A DNA stretch of 59,065 nucleotides from Sunxiuqinia sp963974515 (GTDB taxonomy: Bacteria > Bacteroidota > Bacteroidia > Bacteroidales > Prolixibacteraceae). The stretch lies in contig NZ_CAXBDD010000013.1 in assembly GCF_963974515.1 (NCBI RefSeq), positions 1 to 59,065 of the forward strand, written 5' to 3'. The position numbers and the translations under genes are program-made. The notes beneath the pieces were generated by a model. It had not been told where the DNA came from, ran no database searches, and saw nothing but the letters and a program-made list of their open reading frames with translations. Positions 51,036-57,816 of this stretch are shown here, one piece after another. How positions within the stretch are numbered: the first letter of the stretch is position 1; each line of letters opens with the position of its first letter.

Positions 51036-51863
51036 TTAATATTTCTGAAGGGTAATGACTTTCAACGTTTCACCCTCGGGCAAGGATATTTTCAACTCCT
51101 CAGCCGTTAAGTTGGCTACTCCGCGCACAGTTTCCCCGCCTGGATTGCGCCATTCCAAGGTGAAAACATCCCCTAATCCCGACGGAGTTAAAGTTCCGAT
51201 CAATGCCAAATTGTCGTAGCCTAGAAGTTCGCCATTAAGAATAATCAATTTTTTCTTTCCGTTTTCGGCATCAACTAAATCAATAAAATACGTATAGTTG
51301 TAAAAAAGCTTGTTCGGTTTGTACAGGACTTCTTCCGGCTGATTTCCGCTGGACGATGTGGCCACTGGCCTTGCTAAACCTTGTTGCGCAACTACAGGCT
51401 TTTCAGCAGGTGCTTCTTGTACTGCAGGCGTGGCTGTGGGTGACGCATTGGGATCCACAGGAATATCATTCAGTTCGCTTAGTGCATCGCTAATCGCTTC
51501 CGCATACCCTTTTCTGAAGTCTTTTGAGTTTCCGGTCCCTTCGCGCGACCAGATCACTTGGTTTCTGCAATCTTTCAACTCCACCTTTAGTTTGTTTTTA
51601 AACATGTTTTTTACGGGAACAAGGTTTACGGTTAGCGCATCGCAATAATCCTCCTCCATGTCGGGAGCATGAAAAGCATGGGCCAATGATTTTTCATTGA
51701 ATACCTTTTGAAGTGCCGTACTAACCCCGTATGGATTGAGGTCTTCGCCAATTTCAGGAAATTGAACGGGGATGATGATGTATTTGTATGGCTGTTGTGA
51801 AAAGGCAAGCAGATTGGCAATGAGCATTCCGGCAAGGATGAAATATTTTTTCATGATCTTCAT
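51036..51863 (-). CDS. Secreted protein of unknown function with proline/alanine-rich linker
   Basis: About 275 residues from the ATG 51863 (MKIMKKYF; 51854 is equally possible). The signal peptide ends near LLAFSQ. The N-terminal domain (about 25-140) contains IIPVQFPEIGEDLNPYGVS and CDALTVNLVPVKN, and aligns in my view with Bacteroidota envelope proteins without named function. A Pro/Ala/Thr-rich linker (about 150-185) joins it to a C-terminal domain of beta strands (YTYFIDLVDAENGKKKLIIL, DVFTLEWRN). No function is inferred. The divergent PAS kinase gene starts 328 bases away. Confidence 0.68.
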   Translation of the reverse strand: MKIMKKYFILAGMLIANLLAFSQQPYKYIIIPVQFPEIGEDLNPYGVSTALQKVFNEKSLAHAFHAPDMEEDYCDALTVNLVPVKNMFKNKLKVELKDCRNQVIWSREGTGNSKDFRKGYAEAISDALSELNDIPVDPNASPTATPAVQEAPAEKPVVAQQGLARPVATSSSGNQPEEVLYKPNKLFYNYTYFIDLVDAENGKKKLIILNGELLGYDNLALIGTLTPSGLGDVFTLEWRNPGGETVRGVANLTAEELKISLPEGETLKVITLQKY

Positions 51864-52191
51864 GTTTTTAATGGAGTCTGTTTTGGTTAGCCAAACTAGC
51901 AAAATTTTCATTGCCAATCAACCCCGGGTCAAAAGGATTTTCGCAGAGGTAATTCAGCTAAATATCAAATTATTGTACGTGAGTTGAGTTCAAGCTAAAA
52001 TGGTGTTTTGAAAACTACAACGGTAATTTTGAGGAGGAGGGACAAATGTTCTTTATGGAAAAAAGTTATGTTTTAGAATAGTAGTTTGAGCCGAACTATG
52101 TTGGCCGCTGATGTGTTTCCTATGGTGAGTTTATCAATTTTGCGATTCTGATAAGGGATTATCCGGAGTATCCGGACACGCTTGGCGTCTC
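51864..52191. other. 328-base intergenic stretch between the secreted protein and the PAS kinase
   Basis: It contains an 11-codon ORF with a perfect ribosome binding site at 52046-52081 and a small CCGGAGTATCCGG palindrome near 52161. I see no full TAnnTTTG promoter, no RNA gene and no larger ORF. Confidence 0.6.
52046..52081 (+). CDS. Possible 11-codon leader ORF before the PAS kinase gene
   Basis: ATG at 52046 follows GGAGGAGGG (52033-52041) at about five bases. It encodes MFFMEKSYVLE and stops at 52081. It has the same length and the same exceptional ribosome binding site as the ORF at 10105. Function unknown; chance is possible. Confidence 0.22.
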   Translation: MFFMEKSYVLE

Positions 52192-54081
52192 GTGACAGAT
52201 GAAGAGATTAAGCGTTTAGGAGAGAAGGTTGGGTGGTTTTATAAGTTAAATGCACCCAGCCAGAGGGTAATGATTAAACTATTATCGGAAATGAATTATT
52301 TCATTATTGATCAAGCCAGAGATGCCATTATTGCTCTTGACCTGGCTGGAGAAATCACTTACTGTAACCAGTCGGCCAGCCGGATGCTGGAATACGATGA
52401 TCAGGAGTTACCAGGTAAAAACCAGCGATGTTTGTTGCCCGACGACGGCACTGATGATTTTGAAGTGGCACGAGAAGTTATTCTTTTCAATAAACCTTCA
52501 GAACCTTTTCAAACACACAGACTGACCAAGCACAACGAGCGTATTGCGGTTTCTGTTCAGTATTCGCCCATGACCGGGGAGGAAGGAATGCTTGTTGGAA
52601 TTTCGCAGGTGATTCGTAAGATGAACCATTTTGAAATGGCATCAAGCAGGGCGCAGGACTTACTTGAGACAGCTCCCGACGCCATGGTCATTGTCAACCA
52701 GCAAGGACAGATAGTGCTGGTTAATGCACAAACCGAGCGCCTGTTTTCCTATCGGAAGGAAGAACTGCTGGGAAAAGCAGTTGAAATACTGATTCCCGAC
52801 TCTTTTATCGAAAATCACAGGCAATATCGGCAGCATTATATCCTTCACCCAAAAACCCGAAGCATGGGCCAAGGCACGGAGCTTTATGGCAAGCAAAAGG
52901 ATGGATCAACTTTCCCTGTTGAAATATCGCTCAGCCCACTGATTACTGCCGAGGGAACTTTTGTTTCCGCGGCAATCCGTGACATCAGCGATCGAAAGCG
53001 GGCAGAGTTGAAGTTTCGTAAATTGCTTGAAAGTGCGCCTGATGCGATGGTGATTGTGAGTGAGTCGGGGCTGATTCAATTGGTAAATGCCCAGGTTGAA
53101 AACATCTTTGGGTATCAGAAAAAAGAAATCATTGGCAGTCCGGTTGAAATGCTCATTCCAACGCGATTTCGGCGACAACATGGCAAACATCGGCAAAGCT
53201 TTTTCTCCAATCCTAAAATCCGCCCGATGGGAGTGGGCCTTGAGCTCTTTGGCTTGCACAAGAACGGGCATGAATTTCCTGTTGAAATATCGCTCAGCCC
53301 TTTGGAGACCGAAGAAGGTGTTTTGGTCAGTGCAGCCATCCGCGATATTTCACAACGAAAAAAGACAGAGAAAGCCATGCATACCTATAACAACGAGTTA
53401 CAAATTAAAAATAAAGAGTTGGAACAGTTCGCTTATGTGGCTTCGCACGACCTGCAGGAACCATTGCGGACTGTGAAAAATTTTATCGCGCTGCTGGATA
53501 AACAGTATTCCGAACGGTTCGATGAAAATGCTGCGCAATATTTTAAATTTATTTCGCAGGCCACCACACGAATGGAAGAATTGGTCATCGGCTTACTTGA
53601 TTATTCGCGTATCGGTCAGAATAAAAAAATGACCACGGTTAATTGTCAGACGCTGATCGATGATATTCGGCAGGATTTGTCGTCCCGGATTGAAGATACC
53701 AGAACAAGCTTCGAGGTCGACCACTTGCCGGTGATTCGCGGATATAAAACCGAACTTCGCCTGCTTTTTCAAAACCTGATAGCTAATGCCATTAAGTTTC
53801 GCAAGGAAGGATGCCAGCCGCACATTAAAATTTCTGCACAACAAGCAGACAATTGTTCGCAATTTCAAGTGCAGGACAACGGCATCGGCATAGCGGATAA
53901 ACACAGGCAGAAGATATTTGTGATTTTTCAGCGCTTGCACAGCCGCGACAAATATGAGGGAACCGGAATTGGGCTGGCGCATTGTCAGAAAATTGTTGAC
54001 CTGCATGGCGGTAAAATCTGGGTCGATTCACAGCCGGGCGAAGGAAGCAGTTTTTATTTTACGATTCAAACCGGAGACTGA
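52192..54081 (+). CDS. Soluble sensor histidine kinase with three PAS domains
   Basis: A 629-residue cytoplasmic kinase with a GTG start at 52192; an ATG at 52270 would still keep all domains. PAS1 is at about residues 38-145, PAS2 at 158-268 and PAS3 at 278-390. PAS2 and PAS3 are near copies: both begin APDAMVIV, contain VEISLSPL and end AAIRDIS-RK, showing an internal duplication. The dimerisation domain has His419 in ASHDLQEPLRT, and the ATPase domain is at about 520-627 with NAIKFRK and GIGLAHCQKIVDLHGG. This bacteriophytochrome-type arrangement usually pairs with a single-domain receiver, which is the next gene (93 bases away). The ligand of the PAS domains is unknown. Confidence 0.92.
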   Translation: MTDEEIKRLGEKVGWFYKLNAPSQRVMIKLLSEMNYFIIDQARDAIIALDLAGEITYCNQSASRMLEYDDQELPGKNQRCLLPDDGTDDFEVAREVILFNKPSEPFQTHRLTKHNERIAVSVQYSPMTGEEGMLVGISQVIRKMNHFEMASSRAQDLLETAPDAMVIVNQQGQIVLVNAQTERLFSYRKEELLGKAVEILIPDSFIENHRQYRQHYILHPKTRSMGQGTELYGKQKDGSTFPVEISLSPLITAEGTFVSAAIRDISDRKRAELKFRKLLESAPDAMVIVSESGLIQLVNAQVENIFGYQKKEIIGSPVEMLIPTRFRRQHGKHRQSFFSNPKIRPMGVGLELFGLHKNGHEFPVEISLSPLETEEGVLVSAAIRDISQRKKTEKAMHTYNNELQIKNKELEQFAYVASHDLQEPLRTVKNFIALLDKQYSERFDENAAQYFKFISQATTRMEELVIGLLDYSRIGQNKKMTTVNCQTLIDDIRQDLSSRIEDTRTSFEVDHLPVIRGYKTELRLLFQNLIANAIKFRKEGCQPHIKISAQQADNCSQFQVQDNGIGIADKHRQKIFVIFQRLHSRDKYEGTGIGLAHCQKIVDLHGGKIWVDSQPGEGSSFYFTIQTGD

Positions 54082-54174
54082 AAAAATTGCCCAAAGAAAA
54101 CCAAACACTTCAGCAGGAGTGATTAATTCCTGTTGGCTCATTTGATAACAATTAAACATTGAAAAACGAAACCG

Positions 54175-54591
54175 ATGAAAATGAAATTGAAGAGTATTTT
54201 ATTGATCGATGATAACGAAGCCGATAATTTTCTACACAAGCTTGTTATTCGCGATGCCGCCTGCGCCGAGCAGGTGGTCGCTGTAAATGGAGGGCAGGAG
54301 GCCCTCGAGTACCTCAGCGAAACAGAAGAAGGCCTGCATCCGCTTTCCGAACTCATTTTTTTGGATATTAACATGCCCGGGATGAATGGATGGGAGTTTT
54401 TGGAAGAATATAAAAAAATGGACATAAGCCGCACCGAACAAATTGTAGCGGTGATGTTGACCACATCGCCCAACCCTGATGACGAGGAAAAAGCCAGGCA
54501 AATTCCAGAAATTTCCAAGTTCGTAAACAAGCCTTTGTCTAAGGCCATTTTAGATGAAATTATTACAGAGTATTTTGGAGAGCGCCTTTGA
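54175..54591 (+). CDS. Rcp1-type single-domain response regulator
   Basis: A 138-residue receiver. LLIDDNEADNF holds the acidic pair, Asp64 in FLDINMPGMNG is phosphorylated, and MLTTS and KFVNKPLSK supply the switch threonine and lysine. The IDDNEAD start and extended loop match Rcp1-like receivers that serve phytochrome-type kinases. It lies directly after the triple-PAS kinase and is almost surely its partner. An in-frame ATG at 54181 is an alternative start. The stop codon lies inside a hairpin. Confidence 0.92.
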   Translation: MKMKLKSILLIDDNEADNFLHKLVIRDAACAEQVVAVNGGQEALEYLSETEEGLHPLSELIFLDINMPGMNGWEFLEEYKKMDISRTEQIVAVMLTTSPNPDDEEKARQIPEISKFVNKPLSKAILDEIITEYFGERL

Positions 54592-54629
54592 AACAGGCGC
54601 TTGTCGTAATTGCATAGGCTCTCTCCAAA
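54574..54629. other. Nested inverted repeats over the response-regulator stop codon
   Basis: TTTGGAGAG (54574-54582) pairs with CTCTCCAAA (54621-54629), enclosing AGCGCCT (54581-54587) paired with AGGCGCT (54595-54601). No T-run follows at once. It may stabilise the 3' end or act as a weak terminator. Confidence 0.5.
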
Positions 54630-54680
54630 GCGTTTGCACAGTTTTTAGCCCGTGCCAAGGCCATTTTTAGTTTTATCTCT

Positions 54681-54688
54681 TAGCTTTG
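54681..54688 (+). promoter_or_regulatory. Candidate -7 box (TAGCTTTG) in the hemH leader
   Basis: It matches TAnnTTTG but lies about 190 bases upstream of the ferrochelatase ATG, which would give an unusually long leader for this genome. It could indicate leader regulation or be chance. Confidence 0.35.
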
Positions 54689-54879
54689 TGCGGCTCGTCG
54701 GCTTTATTTTTCCAGAGGGCTTTCCATGGTTTTTGTGATCGGAAAAGAACAATTGTGCTGTTGTTTGTTTATTATTGCAATAACCATTGGCTTTCACAAA
54801 GCAAAAGCGTGGTGTCGCTATTTTGTTAGAAGTGCCGGTAAGCATCCCGGATCATTCAAAAAATTATGAAAAAACCAGT

Positions 54880-55983
54880 ATGAAACGAACAGGAATTTTA
54901 GTTGTGAATCTCGGAACCCCGGATTCGCCGACTTCGAAAGATGTTGGTGTTTATTTACGGGAATTTTTAATGGATGGCCGTGTAATCGATATTCCGTTCT
55001 GGAAACGTTGGTTATTGGTCAATTTGATCATTGTCCCGTTTCGGGCACCTAAGGTATCGCTCGAATATCAAAAACTTTGGCTCGACGAAGGCTCGCCGTT
55101 GTTAGTTTATGGGAAAGCATTGGTTAAAAAATTGGCCGGCTATTTCTCCGATGATGTGACCGTTGAATTGGCTATGCGTTATCAGAATCCATCCATCGAT
55201 GTGGGTTTGCAAAAGCTTCGGAAGGCCCAGGTCGACGAGATTATTATCTTCCCCCTCTTTCCCCAGTATGCTTCGGCAACTACTGGTTCCATTGCTGAAA
55301 AAGTGATGACCATTGTGCAGAGGTGGAATGTGATTCCAAGTATTCAGTTTGTGAACAGCTATCACAATAATGAGCAGTATATTCAGAATTTCGCCGATAA
55401 AATAAAGCAGGATATGCTGATCAATGAGCCTGACCACATTCTGTTCAGCTATCACGGGATTCCAGAGCGACACCTGGATAACATGAATGAAGCTGGCACA
55501 GCTTGGTGCAGCCATACCGGAAACAAATGCGCATTTTGCAGTGCCCGTAAGCCGTATTGTTACCGTTCGGCCTGTTTTGAAACGACTGATTTGATTGCCA
55601 AAAAGTTGGGACTCGATGAAGTGAAATATACGACCTCTTTCCAGAGCCGACTGGGAAAAGACCCGTGGATCAAGCCTTATACCGATGCGACAATTCAGGA
55701 ACTTGCAGAAAAAGGCAATAGCAAACTGTTGGTGGTATCACCATCGTTTGTGGCCGACTGCCTGGAAACGACGCTGGAGATTGGCGAACAGTACCGCGAT
55801 TTGTTTATGGAATTCGGCGGAACTGAGTTTCATTTCACCGAAAGCCTGAATGCGGATGATAATTGGGTAAGGACAGTTTACGCTTTGATTAGTGAAAAGA
55901 TGGGCGTGTCTCCTGATGGCAGTGATACAGCAAAGCGCATTCGTTTTCCTTCCGACTTGAACCAAATGGCTGGGCCAAATTAG
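54880..55983 (+). CDS. hemH: Ferrochelatase
   Basis: A 367-residue enzyme inserting Fe2+ into protoporphyrin IX, the last step of heme b synthesis. The ATG at 54880 (MKRTGILVVNLGTPDSP) matches the family start; a longer frame is not credible. The active-site histidine lies in LFSYHGIPERH, and YTTSFQSRLG and SPSFVADCLETTLEI are further family marks. A cysteine cluster in the segment from WCSHTG to YRSACF (Cys residues spaced 7, 3, 7, 5 apart) is present; some ferrochelatases bind a [2Fe-2S] cluster, but those ligands differ in position. It is followed by a strong bidirectional terminator. Confidence 0.96.
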   Translation: MKRTGILVVNLGTPDSPTSKDVGVYLREFLMDGRVIDIPFWKRWLLVNLIIVPFRAPKVSLEYQKLWLDEGSPLLVYGKALVKKLAGYFSDDVTVELAMRYQNPSIDVGLQKLRKAQVDEIIIFPLFPQYASATTGSIAEKVMTIVQRWNVIPSIQFVNSYHNNEQYIQNFADKIKQDMLINEPDHILFSYHGIPERHLDNMNEAGTAWCSHTGNKCAFCSARKPYCYRSACFETTDLIAKKLGLDEVKYTTSFQSRLGKDPWIKPYTDATIQELAEKGNSKLLVVSPSFVADCLETTLEIGEQYRDLFMEFGGTEFHFTESLNADDNWVRTVYALISEKMGVSPDGSDTAKRIRFPSDLNQMAGPN

Positions 55984-56012
55984 CATGCGTTCGAAAAATA
56001 GGAAGAGACTTA

Positions 56013-56052
56013 AAACAAAAGACCGGCAACTGACTGCCGGTCTTTTGTTTTT
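56013..56052. terminator. Bidirectional terminator between hemH and galM
   Basis: AAACAAAAGACCGGCA (56013-56028) is the perfect complement of TGCCGGTCTTTTGTTT (56035-56050) with a six-base loop, and T-rich tracts flank it on both strands. It should stop both convergent genes. Confidence 0.92.
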
Positions 56053-56065
56053 CAAGAATTTGTTT

Positions 56066-57217
56066 TTATTCCTTCACCGAAAACTTATAAATCGTGGTGG
56101 AGTTTAAAGTGTCACCCGGTTCTAGCACCGTGCTTGGGAAATGGGGGTGGTTGGGCGAATCAGGGTAATGCTGAGTTTCCAGGCACAAGCCATACCGATG
56201 TTCGTAAATTTTTCCACTACGGCCAGTCAATGTTCCGTCCAGAAAATTTCCGGTGTAAAACTGAACCGCTGGCTCGGTTGTAAATACTTCCATGTAGCGT
56301 CCGGATTCGGGCTCGTAAACGCTGGCACAGAAAGTCATTTCGCCGTCTTCCTGATCTTTGTTCAAGATGTAGTTATGGTCATATCCACCAGCCACGGCCA
56401 GTGCGTGCATCTCCGAGTCAATCCGTTCGCCTACAGGATGAGGAATTGTAAAATCCATATCTGTTCCTTTGATTGACATGATCTTTCCGGTTGGGATCAA
56501 TTCATTGGTCAGAACTTCAGTGGTTGAATCGGCGTCAATCACAACAATGTGATCCAAAATATCGCCATTGCCTTCTCCTTTTAGATTAAAATAGACATGA
56601 TTAGTCAGGTTGAAATGTGTTGCTTTATCCGTAGTCGCTTGGTAGTCAATTTTCAACTCATTGTTTTCGGTCAGGGTATAAGTAACAGTCACTTCTTTAT
56701 TCCCGGGAAAACCCGATGCGCCGTCCGGGCTTAATAAAGTCATTTCAACGGCTGGCCCGTCTTCGGTTTTAATTTCTTGCGCATCGTACACTTGGCGGTA
56801 AAAACTTTGCGTTCCGGAGTGCAGATTCGCGTTGTGGTTATTGACTTCCAATTGGTAAACTTCGCCGTTTAGTTCAAATTGCGCATTGGCGATCCGGTTG
56901 GCATACGGCCCAACGACAGCACCTTGTCCGGCATCCAGCGTTTGGTATTCTTCGATGGATCTAAAACCTAAGGCAACATCGGCCAACTCACCTTTGCGGT
57001 CTGGAACCATAATGGAAACGATTTTCGCCCCATAATTGGTCAGGGTTACTTTCATGCCATTGGCATTTTCGAGGGTGTACAAGGTGGTTTGCTTGCCATC
57101 AATCGAACTTTCGAAGTCAGCTTTGGTGTACAGAGCTTCTTCTTTTTTTGCAGGTTGCTGGCAGGCAACAGCGGCAATCAGGAAAAGAAATGCGAGTTTT
57201 TTCATACGTGAATTCAT
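56066..57217 (-). CDS. galM: Aldose 1-epimerase, lipoprotein
   Basis: A 383-residue mutarotase that interconverts alpha and beta sugars. The start may be 57217 or the second ATG at 57205. A lipobox LIAAVAC (cysteine near residue 19 or 15) gives an exported lipoprotein, so it works outside the cytoplasm, which is common in Bacteroidota. Catalytic residues are in VVGPYANRIANAQ, NLHSGTQ, the His pair of FNLTNHVYFNL, YDHNYIL and the glutamate of LCLETQHYPDSPNHP. It is divergent from the HYC_CC_PP/CusA locus, and the intergenic gap contains two opposed -7 boxes. Confidence 0.94.
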   Translation of the reverse strand: MNSRMKKLAFLFLIAAVACQQPAKKEEALYTKADFESSIDGKQTTLYTLENANGMKVTLTNYGAKIVSIMVPDRKGELADVALGFRSIEEYQTLDAGQGAVVGPYANRIANAQFELNGEVYQLEVNNHNANLHSGTQSFYRQVYDAQEIKTEDGPAVEMTLLSPDGASGFPGNKEVTVTYTLTENNELKIDYQATTDKATHFNLTNHVYFNLKGEGNGDILDHIVVIDADSTTEVLTNELIPTGKIMSIKGTDMDFTIPHPVGERIDSEMHALAVAGGYDHNYILNKDQEDGEMTFCASVYEPESGRYMEVFTTEPAVQFYTGNFLDGTLTGRSGKIYEHRYGLCLETQHYPDSPNHPHFPSTVLEPGDTLNSTTIYKFSVKE

Positions 57218-57259
57218 TTTAGATTTATTTTATTGATATTGTTGTGATTTCTTAAAAAG

Positions 57260-57267
57260 TCAAAGTT
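57260..57267 (-). promoter_or_regulatory. Candidate -7 box (TAACTTTG) of galM
   Basis: The minus-strand match to TAnnTTTG lies 43 bases before the longer galM start. A TTTG at 57287-57284 is 16 bases upstream, three short of the usual 19. Confidence 0.45.
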
Positions 57268-57293
57268 ACTTTTATTAGTACGAACAAATTTAT

Positions 57294-57301
57294 ATAACTT
57301 T
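57294..57301 (+). promoter_or_regulatory. Candidate -7 box (TAACTTTG) of the HYC_CC_PP-cusA operon
   Basis: It matches TAnnTTTG and gives a leader of about 12 bases before the ATG at 57319. It is only 26 bases from the divergent galM box, so the two promoters may compete. Confidence 0.55.
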
Positions 57302-57318
57302 GCGTTCCATTACTACAG

Positions 57319-57693
57319 ATGACAAAGAAAATTTTTCATATTGCAATATTAGTCATTATGGTGGTCTCTACCATGGGGTTCACCATCACAAAACACTATT
57401 GTGGCGGAGGTTTAATTGATCTTTCCATTGCCGGTGAAGTGGAAAATTGCTGCGATATGGAAGACGGTTGCTGTCATAATGAACAACAGACCTACCAGTT
57501 GGAGGAAGACTATACCGCTCCGGCAGTTTTTAATCAGATCGATTACTTCACTTTTGTTATATTTGAAATCCCTGAGTTTTTGGTCAAATCACGGGAAATA
57601 ACAATCGCCTCAATTTCAAATAACTTTGGAGAATCGCCGCCTCCACGCGACGTGCTGCATTTTCTTGCCGATATTCAGGTTTACCGGTTATGA
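57319..57693 (+). CDS. HYC_CC_PP family protein (metal efflux-linked)
   Basis: A 124-residue exported or membrane-anchored protein. The N-terminal hydrophobic segment covers about residues 8-22. The pattern that names the family is complete: HYC at 26-28, CC at 44-45 and again 51-52 (CCDMEDGCC), and a run of prolines in SPPPRDV near residue 105. Such proteins accompany heavy-metal RND pumps in Bacteroidota, and a CusA-type gene starts 123 bases downstream. The cysteines and histidines suit copper or silver binding; a metallochaperone or sensor role is inference. Confidence 0.85.
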   Translation: MTKKIFHIAILVIMVVSTMGFTITKHYCGGGLIDLSIAGEVENCCDMEDGCCHNEQQTYQLEEDYTAPAVFNQIDYFTFVIFEIPEFLVKSREITIASISNNFGESPPPRDVLHFLADIQVYRL

Positions 57694-57816
57694 TTTTGAA
57701 TGATGTTCGGATTTAATAGGTTTTAAGTCCGATGGTTGCTGGTGCATTCGTTTGTACCAGAATTCTTTATTTGTAAAAAAAGAATTTAACTTGATCATTC
57801 ATAATTATCAAAAGGT

